From the NCBI RefSeq assembly GCF_000342005.1, contig NZ_AOHO01000048.1, forward strand, positions 664,540-728,539: a DNA stretch of 64,000 nucleotides. The letters are read 5' to 3'. The notes under the pieces are model-generated. The model was not told the DNA's origin and made no database searches. It worked only from the letters and a program-made list of their open reading frames with translations. Both the position numbers and the translations under genes were made by a program. The stretch comes from Amycolatopsis decaplanina DSM 44594. GTDB lineage: Bacteria > Actinomycetota > Actinomycetes > Mycobacteriales > Pseudonocardiaceae. Below, in pieces: positions 34,266 to 42,450 of this stretch. Position 1 is the first letter of the stretch, and each line of letters begins with the position of its first letter.

Positions 34266-34560
34266 CGGGAGTGAGTACGTCGACGAGATCAAGGCGCTCG
34301 TCTGCGAGACCTTCGACGTCGATCCGGAAACCATCGACGAGAACACGCCCTTCGCCGAGATGGGTGTCGACTCCCGGCGCCGCGTCCGGCTACTGGCGAC
34401 GGTCGAGGTGGAGTTCGGCATCGACATCGACCTCGACGAGCTGGATCGCCTCGTCGACATCCGAGGCGCGGCGACCGTGCTCGCCGAGGCCATCGAGGCG
34501 GGCGCGAAACCGCGAAAACGCGGTCTACCAGGCTTCTTGCGCCGAAATCGTTTGAGTTAG
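34255..34560 (+). CDS. Acyl carrier protein with Arg-rich helix II
   Basis: A 101-residue phosphopantetheine carrier with a four-helix pattern and attachment serine in MGVDSRRRVRLL. Canonical carriers have DSL with acidic residues after the serine. Here three arginines follow, so its partner surface is unusual. A basic tail (KPRKRGLPGFLRRNRLS) follows the domain. ATG 34255 overlaps the ligase stop, implying the ligase loads this protein. Confidence 0.82.
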   Translation: MAADGSEYVDEIKALVCETFDVDPETIDENTPFAEMGVDSRRRVRLLATVEVEFGIDIDLDELDRLVDIRGAATVLAEAIEAGAKPRKRGLPGFLRRNRLS

Positions 34561-34598
34561 CAAAGGTGTGAATGTCCCTGCGGCCTCGGTGACCGGTG

Positions 34599-34615
34599 GG
34601 TACATTCTGTGTGCA
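34599..34615 (+). promoter_or_regulatory. Element shared upstream of the two ESX cassettes, copy B
   Basis: It matches the element at 28207-28223 at 16 of 17 bases and lies 83 bases before the first ATG of cassette B. Confidence 0.5.
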
Positions 34616-34698
34616 TATGCGACGGCACCTGATGCCGCCGGCGTGCGTCGTAGGTAGGACAACGAGGCGGAAACAGCGGGACGAAGGGGGCACCGGTC

Positions 34699-35013
34699 AT
34701 GCCGGACGGGGGCTACAAAGCCGATTCAGAGGCGATGCTCACGGCGTCGACGTCGTTGGAGCGCGCGGCTGAGAACACGACGTCCGAGGCGGGGAAGGTC
34801 GGGCCGACCCAGGTGCAGCCCGCGGACTTCGGCCGGGTCCACAAGGACTACCAAAAGGGCTACGCCACCGGGATTCTCGCCATCTCCGACGCGATGAAGG
34901 GCTACGCGGGCCAGCTCACCCAGCTCGCCGGCGGGGTCAGCACCGCGTCGACCCGCTACACCTCATCCGACCAGGCGAACGCCGCGGCTGCCAACAAGGC
35001 GGGGACGCAATGA
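34699..35013 (+). CDS. EspC-like small protein, ESX cassette B
   Basis: A 104-residue helical protein, paralogue of the 28297 gene (ADFGRVHKDYQKGY matches DFGQGHQESYGPY there). It ends with an Ala/Ser/Thr-rich tail. GAAGGGGG precedes the ATG. The stop overlaps the next start (ATGA). Confidence 0.72.
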   Translation: MPDGGYKADSEAMLTASTSLERAAENTTSEAGKVGPTQVQPADFGRVHKDYQKGYATGILAISDAMKGYAGQLTQLAGGVSTASTRYTSSDQANAAAANKAGTQ

Positions 35014-37391
35014 GCAAGTACACGTGGGAGCAGAAGAAAGCCCTGCTCGACGATCCGTACATCACGCAGGGCACGAAGGACGCGCTGATCTTCGGCGGGG
35101 ACGCGGCCTACGAGAAGGCCATCGCCGAGCGTGACTCGAACGCGGCCGCGGACAAGAGGCAGAAGACCGCCGTGGAAAAGGCGGACAAGGATCTCGACGC
35201 CATGGCCAGGCCTGCCGCGGGCGGGTCCACGACCAAGTCCGACCAGGTGCTCGACCTGGGGAAGCCGGCCCTGGATTTCTTTTCCGATTGGGCCGAGCAG
35301 GTCTGGAACAAGATGCCGGACCGGCCGTACGAAATCAGTTACAAGACCGATGTCTGGGACCGGTTCCACGAGAATCGTGAGATCGATTTCCAGAAGATGT
35401 TCGACGAAGTGGAAGATCTCGGCGACGCGAAGAAGGCCGTCGAACAGACCCGGACGGACGCGACCGCGGCGCTGACCACTCTTTTCCACGACTGGAAGGG
35501 AGAGGGCGCCACCGCCGCGAAGGTCAAATACGAGCAGCGGATCCAGCCCGACGCGAAAGAACTCATCGCGCAGATGGACGGCGCCATCAAACTGGTGCCG
35601 GCGACGATCGACAAGATCTACACCGCGCTCAAGCTGAAGGTCGACGAAACGCTGAAGCTGCGTGTCGACAAGGTCGCCACGGCCCCGCTGTTCACGGCGA
35701 AACAGGTCGTCGACATCGCGAACGGCAAGGTCGACTCCAAAGAAAAGCTCATGGACGTCGCGTACTGGCTCGACTCCGCGTGTCCGGGCAACAATCTCGC
35801 CGAACGGCTGCGGGACGACGACTGCAAGCTGAACGACGAGAACAAGGAATACGCGATCGGGGCCGCGAAACAGTGGCTGAAGGGGTCGTTCGCGAAAGAG
35901 TTCGGCGAGCGGTTCGAGAACTTCAAGAAGCTCTGCAAGAACGCGACCGACACGATCAACACGCAGTATCACGAGCTTTCGCGGTTCATGGAGGACTACA
36001 CGAACCCGTTCCCCGCGGCCGGTTCCCAGAAGCCGCCGGGTGACCAGAAGCCGCCGGGCAACGACGGCAACGGCGGCGGCACCCCGCCCGGTGGTGGCGG
36101 CGGGACCCCGCCCGGCGACGGGGGTGGCACACCTCCCGGTGGTGGGGGCGGCACGCCGCCGTCGGCTTCGGTTCCCGAGGCGCCGAAACCGGAGGACAAG
36201 CCCGCCGAGGGCATGAACCCGGTCACCGGAAAGCCGCTCGAGCTGGACCCCGAGACCGGCAAGCCGTACCCGATCGACCCGGCGACGGGCGAGGCGATCA
36301 AGGACGGCATCGACGGTCAGGACACCATGACCGTCCAAAAGGGCGACAACAAGATCGAGATGACCGAGCCGGATAAAGACGGCAAGATGGACATCAAGGT
36401 CGACGACGGCAAGGGCAACGAGAAGGACTACAAGCTCGACTTCGACGACCCGAAGGGCGAGGACGGCAAGCCCGGCGAAGAGGGCAAGGACGGCAAGGAC
36501 GGCGACTTCGGGCCGAAGGGTGCGGTCAAGGAAGGCGAGCCCGGCCCTGACGGCGTCTACCGGCCCGGTCCGGACGGCAAGATCCACATCCAGGACGGCA
36601 ACCTCAAGATCACCGCCGAGCAGCCGCAGGGCCCGAACGGCCCGACCGTGGTGACCGTCGACGACGGCAAGGGCGAGCCGACCACCTACACCCTCGACGA
36701 AAAGGGTGAGAAGAAGGAACTCAAGCCCGGCGACGTCCTCGAGACCGACGACATGAAGAACGGGCTCGACGACCGGAATCCCGGCAACCCGCAGCCTGGC
36801 AAGGTCGAAGAGGTCCGTCCGATGCCCGCCCCGGCCGATGCGGGCATGGCGTCCGGCGGCGGCGGTGGCTTCAGTGCTCCGGGCGGAGTCGAGGTCGGTG
36901 TCGGCGCCGAAGGGACCGCCGCGGTGTCCGCGGAAGCCGGTGGTGGCGCGTCGGGTTCGGGTGCCGATGGCACCGTGCCGACCGCCAGTGGCGGCGGAGG
37001 CGGTGGCAGCTTCGAAGGCGCGCTCGGCGGCGCCATCGACGGTGGTTCGGCGGGGTCGCTGAACGAAGCCGGATCGCTCGAACCGGGCATGCAGTCCGGG
37101 GGTGGCGCGCAGCCGGCCGCGGTCGAGGGAGGCCTCGGGATGGCTCCCGGCGGGATGGACCCGGCGCCCGCGGGCGCCGGCGCCGGAAGCTCGCCCGCCG
37201 GAATGGGCGGCATGATGGGTGGAATGGGTGCCATGGGCGGCGCGGCAGGCGGTGGCGGGGGTGACACGCAACGCGGGTCGAGCCAGTACCGCGTCGAGGG
37301 TGGCATTTTCGAGACCAGTGGCGCGGGCGGCCGGATCAGCGGATCGCTCGACGACGAGAGTGGCGACCGTTCGATCAGCTACGAGCGATGA
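35010..37391 (+). CDS. Large WXG-type ESX substrate candidate, cassette B
   Basis: A 793-residue paralogue of the 28605 product. The order is a charged helical N-terminus, a W162-K-G turn (FHDWKGEGAT), Cys-containing helices with DDDC, a Gly/Pro linker, the NPVTGKPLELDPETGK module, and two beta-like repeats (MTVQKGDNKIEM, KIHIQDGNLKITAE). An Ala/Gly/Glu-rich region, a Met/Gly tract and the C-terminal SQYRVEGGIFET ... RISGSLDDE complete it. There is no Sec signal and no recognised toxin. Conservation of both the WXG part and the extreme C-terminus suggests a structural or recognition role. Confidence 0.75.
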   Translation: MSKYTWEQKKALLDDPYITQGTKDALIFGGDAAYEKAIAERDSNAAADKRQKTAVEKADKDLDAMARPAAGGSTTKSDQVLDLGKPALDFFSDWAEQVWNKMPDRPYEISYKTDVWDRFHENREIDFQKMFDEVEDLGDAKKAVEQTRTDATAALTTLFHDWKGEGATAAKVKYEQRIQPDAKELIAQMDGAIKLVPATIDKIYTALKLKVDETLKLRVDKVATAPLFTAKQVVDIANGKVDSKEKLMDVAYWLDSACPGNNLAERLRDDDCKLNDENKEYAIGAAKQWLKGSFAKEFGERFENFKKLCKNATDTINTQYHELSRFMEDYTNPFPAAGSQKPPGDQKPPGNDGNGGGTPPGGGGGTPPGDGGGTPPGGGGGTPPSASVPEAPKPEDKPAEGMNPVTGKPLELDPETGKPYPIDPATGEAIKDGIDGQDTMTVQKGDNKIEMTEPDKDGKMDIKVDDGKGNEKDYKLDFDDPKGEDGKPGEEGKDGKDGDFGPKGAVKEGEPGPDGVYRPGPDGKIHIQDGNLKITAEQPQGPNGPTVVTVDDGKGEPTTYTLDEKGEKKELKPGDVLETDDMKNGLDDRNPGNPQPGKVEEVRPMPAPADAGMASGGGGGFSAPGGVEVGVGAEGTAAVSAEAGGGASGSGADGTVPTASGGGGGGSFEGALGGAIDGGSAGSLNEAGSLEPGMQSGGGAQPAAVEGGLGMAPGGMDPAPAGAGAGSSPAGMGGMMGGMGAMGGAAGGGGGDTQRGSSQYRVEGGIFETSGAGGRISGSLDDESGDRSISYER

Positions 37392-37419
37392 TCGGTAGCC
37401 GGGGAACGAGGGAGGACCG

Positions 37420-37956
37420 ATGAGCGCTGTCGACCGGCTGGCGGCCGCCATGTCCAGGCAGGACGCCGCCATCACGGAGCAGTTGGAGCAGCGCGGGCTG
37501 CGGGAGCGGCATCTCGCCGATGCCAAGGCCCAGGCGGTGGAGACCATGCAAAAGGACGCCGCCATCCACGACAAGTACGCCGCTCACATGCAGGAACTGG
37601 GGAAGCGGAGCAAGGAGGCGGGCGGCTGGCTGACCGGCAAGACGACCGCCGACCGCAACCACACGATCGGCTTCGACATCGAGGACGACGACAAGCCGGA
37701 CGCCCGGTTCGCCGAGTTCGGTGCCCGGCCTGATGCGTCACGGCCGGCGCCGCCTCCTCCGCCTCCTCCGGTCGCGCCCGGGGTGCCCGGAATGCCGGCG
37801 ACGGTGGACGTCCCGCCTGCGGCACCGGCACCCGCTCCGAGTGCCGCAGCGTCCGAAGCACCTGGCACGCCCGCGCGTCGGCGAGGTCGTCACGCCCGTG
37901 ATGACAAGGGATTCGACGACGACGACTTCTCGAATAACTCGTGGATGGTCGACTGA
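37420..37956 (+). CDS. Coiled-coil protein with acidic DDDDF tail, cassette B
   Basis: A 178-residue paralogue of the 31136 product. A charged helical N-terminus (RLAAAMSRQDAAITEQLEQ) leads to an EAGGWLTGK turn, the acidic GFDIEDDDKPD, a polyproline region and the ending FDDDDFSNNSWMVD. GAGGGAGGACCG lies before the ATG. It is the last gene of the cassette and a strong terminator follows. Confidence 0.72.
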   Translation: MSAVDRLAAAMSRQDAAITEQLEQRGLRERHLADAKAQAVETMQKDAAIHDKYAAHMQELGKRSKEAGGWLTGKTTADRNHTIGFDIEDDDKPDARFAEFGARPDASRPAPPPPPPPVAPGVPGMPATVDVPPAAPAPAPSAAASEAPGTPARRRGRHARDDKGFDDDDFSNNSWMVD

Positions 37957-37974
37957 CCGGCTTCACCGCACTTC

Positions 37975-38007
37975 AGGGCCCGGCTCGCCAGAGCCGGGCC
38001 CTTCTTC
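37975..38007 (+). terminator. Terminator of ESX cassette B
   Basis: A perfect 12-bp stem (37975-37986 with 37991-38002), GCCA loop, then TCTTC. Confidence 0.8.
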
Positions 38008-38021
38008 TGCCCCTGGCGCCG

Positions 38022-38049
38022 GATCGCGTTTAGCCCGCTAAACGCGATC
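38022..38049. repeat. Palindromic repeat copy 20 (near-perfect full-length form)
   Basis: GATCGCG, core TTTAGCCCGCTAAA, CGCGATC: the complete 28-base palindrome, symmetric except at the central two bases. It ends 4 bases before the stop of the convergent hydrolase gene. Confidence 0.92.
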
Positions 38050-38053
38050 TGCG

Positions 38054-38878
38054 TCAGGCGGCGGGTTCGTCCTGGACCTCGATCGGGGCGCGTTTGACGT
38101 CGGCGTCCAGCAGTGGCCGGTACTTCGTCGTTCCCGTCAGGTGAGTGAGGAAGAAAGCGGTGAAGAGCGCCCTCGTCAGCTGCTGGGTCCCGCGGTGCGG
38201 CTTCCCGTGCAGCAGCAGCTGGCTCCAGTGCCTGCCCTCGGTGACGCCGAGATGCGACGACTTCCCGAGCGTCCGCAGCTGCACCGGCCCGCCCCACGCG
38301 TCCGCGATGGCCTCGGCATGCCCGACGGGCGGCGCGACCAGGTCTTCGCCCGCCGCGAGGTGCAGGCCGGGGGCGCTCACCGACCGGGCCGAGACCGTCG
38401 CCGGCGGCAATGTCTGCGCGGGGGCGATGGTCGCGACGGCGCGAATCTCGGGCCGCTCGTCGTTCTCGGCTGCCTGCGCGGCCGCCAACACCGCCGAACC
38501 TCCGCCGGTCGAGTGCCCGGCCAGGCCGAGCTTCGCCGGGTCGACACTGATGCCGTCCGGGCCGAGGCGGACCGTCGTGATCAAGTCGAGTGTGGTGAGC
38601 AGGTCGCCGGCCAGCAGCCGGTGCGAAGGCAGCGGCCCGCGCTGGGTGGCCGGAGCCGCCGCGACGATGCCCCAGCTCGCGAGGTGCCGGAGCAGGTGCC
38701 GGTAGCTCCCGGTCGGCTGCAACCAGCCGTGCCCGAAGGCGATCGCGGGCAGACCGAGCCCCGAACGGGGCGTGAACACGACACCGGGGAGTCCGACCAG
38801 GGCGAGGTTGCCGCGCAGAACCTCGTGCGGACCTGGGTGGGACAGCTCCGCGAGCAGCTGCTTGGGCTTGCTGGCCAT
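38054..38878 (-). CDS. Alpha/beta-hydrolase, chlorophyllase/dienelactone-hydrolase-like
   Basis: A 274-residue hydrolase. ATG 38878 (MASKPKQLLAELSHPGP) is chosen over a long spurious upstream frame. The nucleophile elbow is GLAGHSTGGGSA, a probable catalytic His is in GKSSHLGVTEG, and the oxyanion region is AFGHGWLQPTGSY. No signal peptide is seen, so it is cytosolic. The substrate is unknown. It is divergent from glmS. Confidence 0.8.
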   Translation of the reverse strand: MASKPKQLLAELSHPGPHEVLRGNLALVGLPGVVFTPRSGLGLPAIAFGHGWLQPTGSYRHLLRHLASWGIVAAAPATQRGPLPSHRLLAGDLLTTLDLITTVRLGPDGISVDPAKLGLAGHSTGGGSAVLAAAQAAENDERPEIRAVATIAPAQTLPPATVSARSVSAPGLHLAAGEDLVAPPVGHAEAIADAWGGPVQLRTLGKSSHLGVTEGRHWSQLLLHGKPHRGTQQLTRALFTAFFLTHLTGTTKYRPLLDADVKRAPIEVQDEPAA

Positions 38879-38923
38879 GCTCGTGACCTTACTGCCCGCA
38901 CCCCGGTCCGGCCCGCGCGCCGC

Positions 38924-38963
38924 CCCGCGCATCGCGTTTAGCCCGCTAAAGGCGATGCGCGGG
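38924..38963. repeat. Palindromic repeat copy 21 with extended stem, in the glmS upstream region
   Basis: The TTTAGCCCGCTAAA core is embedded in a longer inverted repeat (38924-38935 pairs with 38952-38963). It lies 45 bases upstream of the glmS start. Confidence 0.85.
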
Positions 38964-39008
38964 CTCCCGGGGCGAAGGGGCCGGATTTCCGTCGTTAGTC
39001 TGGAGGCC

Positions 39009-40871
39009 GTGTGTGGAATCGTGGGATACGTCGGACACCGTCCGGCCCTGGACGTCGTCATCGGCGGGCTTCGCCGGATGGAGTACCGCGGCTATGACTC
39101 GGCGGGCGTCGCCGTCCTGGACGGCGCCGGCGAGCTGAACGTCGAGCGCAAAGCGGGCCGCCTGGCCAACCTGGAGACCCAGCTCGACACCGTCGGCAGG
39201 GACGCCTTCACCGGCACCGCCGGGATGGGCCACACCCGCTGGGCCACCCACGGCGCCCCGGTCGATCGCAACTCGCACCCGCACCGCGACGCCTCCCAGC
39301 GCGTCGCCGTCGTGCACAACGGCATCATCGAGAACTTCGCCGCCCTGCGCGCCGAGCTCGAGGCCGAAGGCGTCGAGATGGCGAGCGACACCGACTCCGA
39401 GACCGCCGCGCATCTCATCGCCCGTGCCTACACCGAAAGCGACACGAAGGGTGACTTCCCGGCCAGCGTCGCCGCGGTCTGCCGTCGTCTCGAGGGCGCG
39501 TTCACCCTGGTCGTGAGCATCGCCGACCAGCCGGACACCATCGTCGCCGCCCGCCGTTCGTCGCCGCTGGTCGTCGGTGTCGGCGAGGGGGAGCACTTCG
39601 TCGCTTCCGACGTCGCCGCGTTCATCGAGCACACCCGCGAGGCGGTCGAGCTCGGTCAGGACCAGCTCGTCGTGATCACCCGCGACGGTTACGACGTCAC
39701 CGACTTCCACGGGGACGCCGCCCAGGCCAAGCCGTTCACCGTCGACTGGGACCTCTCGGCCGCGGAAAAGGGCGGCCACGAGTACTTCATGCTCAAGGAG
39801 ATCGAGGAGCAGCCGGAGGCGCTGGCGAACACGCTGCGCGGCCACTTCGACGGCGGCCGGATCATCCTCGACGAACAGCGCATCTCCGACCAGGACCTGC
39901 GCGACGTCGACAAGGTCTTCGTCGTCGCCTGTGGTTCCGCGTACCACTCGGGCCTCGTCGCCAAGTACGCCATCGAGCACTGGTGCCGCCTCCCGGTCGA
40001 AGTCGAGCTGGCCAGCGAGTTCCGCTACCGCGACCCGGTGCTGGACCGCGCGACGCTGGTCGTCGCCGTCTCCCAGTCGGGCGAGACCGCGGACACCCTC
40101 GAAGCCGTCCGCCACGCGCGCGAACAGAAGGCCCGTGTCCTGGCCGTCTGCAACACCAACGGCGCGCAGATCCCGCGCGAGTCCGACGCCGTCCTCTACA
40201 CGCACGCCGGTCCGGAGATCGGCGTCGCCTCGACCAAGGCGTTCCTCGCGCAGATCGCGGCCAACTACCTGGTCGGCCTGGCGCTCGCGCAGGCCCGCGG
40301 CACCAAGTACCCGGACGAGGTCGCCCGTGAGTTCGCCGAACTCGAGGCCATGCCCGCCGCGGTACAGAAGGTCCTGTCCACTGTGGACCAGGTCCGCGAC
40401 CTCGGCCGCCGGATCGCCGACTCGAAGGCCGTGCTGTTCCTCGGCCGTCACGTCGGTTTCCCGGTCGCTCTCGAAGGCGCGCTGAAGCTCAAGGAACTGG
40501 CGTACATGCACGCCGAGGGCTTCGCCGCCGGCGAGCTCAAGCACGGCCCGATCGCCCTGATCGAAGAAGGCCTCCCCGTCGTCGTGGTGATGCCGTCGCC
40601 CAAGGGACGCGCGATGCTGCACTCGAAGCTGGTGTCGAACATCAGCGAGATCCAGGCGCGCGGCGCCCGCACGATCGTGATCGCGGAGGAGGGCGACGAG
40701 ACCGTCCGCCCGTTCGCCGACGAGCTGATCGAGATCCCGGCCGTCCCGACCTTGCTGCAGCCGCTGGTCTCCACGGTGCCGCTGCAGGTGCTGGCGGCCG
40801 AGATCGCCCGCACGCGTGGGTACGACGTCGACAAGCCGCGTAACCTGGCGAAGTCGGTCACCGTCGAGTAG
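39009..40871 (+). CDS. glmS: Glutamine-fructose-6-phosphate aminotransferase (isomerizing)
   Basis: A 620-residue enzyme making glucosamine-6-phosphate, the first committed step to UDP-GlcNAc. GTG 39009 gives the N-terminal nucleophile Cys2 (CGIVGYVGHRPALDVV) after Met removal. The glutaminase domain includes GHTRWATHG. Two SIS domains follow (ACGSAYHSG, SQSGETADT), and it ends KPRNLAKSVTVE. GGAG is just upstream. nnr follows 14 bases later. Confidence 0.97.
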   Translation: MCGIVGYVGHRPALDVVIGGLRRMEYRGYDSAGVAVLDGAGELNVERKAGRLANLETQLDTVGRDAFTGTAGMGHTRWATHGAPVDRNSHPHRDASQRVAVVHNGIIENFAALRAELEAEGVEMASDTDSETAAHLIARAYTESDTKGDFPASVAAVCRRLEGAFTLVVSIADQPDTIVAARRSSPLVVGVGEGEHFVASDVAAFIEHTREAVELGQDQLVVITRDGYDVTDFHGDAAQAKPFTVDWDLSAAEKGGHEYFMLKEIEEQPEALANTLRGHFDGGRIILDEQRISDQDLRDVDKVFVVACGSAYHSGLVAKYAIEHWCRLPVEVELASEFRYRDPVLDRATLVVAVSQSGETADTLEAVRHAREQKARVLAVCNTNGAQIPRESDAVLYTHAGPEIGVASTKAFLAQIAANYLVGLALAQARGTKYPDEVAREFAELEAMPAAVQKVLSTVDQVRDLGRRIADSKAVLFLGRHVGFPVALEGALKLKELAYMHAEGFAAGELKHGPIALIEEGLPVVVVMPSPKGRAMLHSKLVSNISEIQARGARTIVIAEEGDETVRPFADELIEIPAVPTLLQPLVSTVPLQVLAAEIARTRGYDVDKPRNLAKSVTVE

Positions 40872-40885
40872 AGACCGGAGGCGTC

Positions 40886-42331
40886 GTGCAGGGAATCTGG
40901 ACCACGGAACGGATTCGCGCGGCGGAGGACCGGTTGCTCGCCGTCACTCCAGACGGCGAGCTCATGCGACGAGCGGCTTTCGGCCTCGCGGTGCACGCCG
41001 CCGAGATGCTGGCCGAGCACACGGGCTCGGTATCCGGGCGGCGGGTGACGCTACTCGTCGGGTCGGGCAACAACGGCGGTGACGCCTTGTGGGCGGGTGC
41101 GTTCCTGCGTCGCCGCAACGTGGCCGTCTCGGCGATCCTGCTGAAGCCTGAACGCGCGCACGCCCCGGGTTTGGCCGCCCTGAAGCGATCCGGCGGCAAG
41201 ATCGTGTCCCTTGAGGATGGTCCACAGTGGATTCGCCGGACTGATCTCGTCATCGACGGGATCGTCGGTATTTCGGCGCGCGGGCCGTTGCGAGCGGATG
41301 CCGCCGCGCTGCTGGAGCACGTGAGTTCGCCGGTGCTGGCCGTCGACCTGCCCAGCGGCGTGGATCCGGACACCGGCGCCGTCGACGGTCCGGCGGTCGT
41401 GGCCGACCGGACGGTCACCTTCGGCGCGCTCAAGCCGGTGCATGCCCTCGCGCCCGCGTTCTGTGGCGAGGTCTACCTGGTGGACATCGGGTTGCGACCG
41501 GAACTCGGCGAGCCCGACTTGCAGCGGCTCGACACGGCCGACGTCGCCGCGGCATGGCCTGTGCCCGGTCCGGACGACGACAAGTACAGCCAGGGCGTGG
41601 TCGGGGTGGCCGCCGGGTCGGCGACGTATCCGGGGGCGGCCGTGCTCGCGGCCGGTGCGGCGGTCCGGGCGACGTCCGGACTGGTGCGGTACGCCGGTCA
41701 TGCCGCGGACGTGGTGCGCGGGCATTGGCCCGAGGTCATCGCGACGGGTTCGGTGACGGACGCGGGCCGGGTGCAGGCCTGGGTCGTCGGGCCGGGGATC
41801 GGCACCGGGCACGAAGGCCGGGACGTGCTGAGGTTCGTGCTCGGCCGCGGCGTGCCGGTGTGCGCGGACGCCGACGCGACGACGATCATCGCTCGTTCGC
41901 CCGACGTGCTCGACGCGCGCGATCCGGACACGCCACTCGTGCTGACCCCGCACGCGGGGGAGTTCGAGCGGCTGATGGGTTCGCCGCCGGGGGCGGACCG
42001 GGTCGCGGCGGCGCGTTCGGCCGCCCGGAAGTACGACGCCGTCGTGCTCTTGAAGGGGCATTGCACGGTGGTCGCGGCGCCGGACGGGCGCGCACTGGTG
42101 AACACGCCGCGGGGATCGTGGCTCGCGACGGCAGGTTCGGGGGACGTGCTGTCCGGTCTGGTCGGCGCGTTGCTCGCTTCCGGGCTCGACCCGTGGCTGG
42201 CGGCGGGAGCCGCCGCGCACGTCCACTCGATCGCCGGGTCGCTGGCCGCAGACGGCGCGCCGACCTCGGCTTCCGGCATCCTCGGCGCGGTCCCGGACGC
42301 CATCCGGTCCGTCCGATCTCTCGCCTCCTGA
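40886..42331 (+). CDS. nnr: Bifunctional NAD(P)HX epimerase/dehydratase
   Basis: A 481-residue repair enzyme for hydrated NAD(P)H. The N-terminal epimerase domain (~1-215) has the VGSGNNGGDALWAG loop and VDLPSGVDPDTG. The C-terminal ADP-dependent dehydratase domain has the TPHAGEFERL and ATAGSGDVLSGLVG motifs. It starts with GTG with GGAGG 7 bases upstream. It belongs to the glmS-alr neighbourhood seen in mycobacteria. Confidence 0.94.
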   Translation: MQGIWTTERIRAAEDRLLAVTPDGELMRRAAFGLAVHAAEMLAEHTGSVSGRRVTLLVGSGNNGGDALWAGAFLRRRNVAVSAILLKPERAHAPGLAALKRSGGKIVSLEDGPQWIRRTDLVIDGIVGISARGPLRADAAALLEHVSSPVLAVDLPSGVDPDTGAVDGPAVVADRTVTFGALKPVHALAPAFCGEVYLVDIGLRPELGEPDLQRLDTADVAAAWPVPGPDDDKYSQGVVGVAAGSATYPGAAVLAAGAAVRATSGLVRYAGHAADVVRGHWPEVIATGSVTDAGRVQAWVVGPGIGTGHEGRDVLRFVLGRGVPVCADADATTIIARSPDVLDARDPDTPLVLTPHAGEFERLMGSPPGADRVAAARSAARKYDAVVLLKGHCTVVAAPDGRALVNTPRGSWLATAGSGDVLSGLVGALLASGLDPWLAAGAAAHVHSIAGSLAADGAPTSASGILGAVPDAIRSVRSLAS

Positions 42332-42345
42332 CCAGGGCCCCGACC

Positions 42346-42372
42346 TGCGTTTAGCCCCCTAAGTGCGTTCTG
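42346..42372. repeat. Palindromic repeat copy 22 (left arm of hairpin)
   Basis: TGCG then TTTAGCCCCCTAAG core. It is the exact inverted complement of copy 23. Confidence 0.88.
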
Positions 42373-42386
42373 AGGGCATCCGCCCG

Positions 42387-42413
42387 CAGAACGCACTTAG
42401 GGGGCTAAACGCA
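42387..42413. repeat. Palindromic repeat copy 23 (right arm of hairpin)
   Basis: CTTAGGGGGCTAAAC core, inverted relative to copy 22. Confidence 0.88.
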
Positions 42414-42450
42414 CGCGGGGGGAGGACGGTACGGCGGTGAGAAAAATGCG

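Larger units (their letters stand above)
42346..42413 (+). terminator. Long perfect hairpin formed by two inverted repeat copies
   Basis: 27 bases (42346-42372) pair perfectly with 42387-42413 over a 14-base loop, 15 bases after the nnr stop. No U-tract follows. It is likely to end or protect the glmS-nnr transcript. Confidence 0.6.

Noticed and set aside
28605..37391. Polymorphic toxin with variable C-terminal effector domain
   Set aside because: The extreme C-termini of the two paralogues are conserved with each other and the regions before them are low-complexity. No toxin motif or immunity gene is seen.
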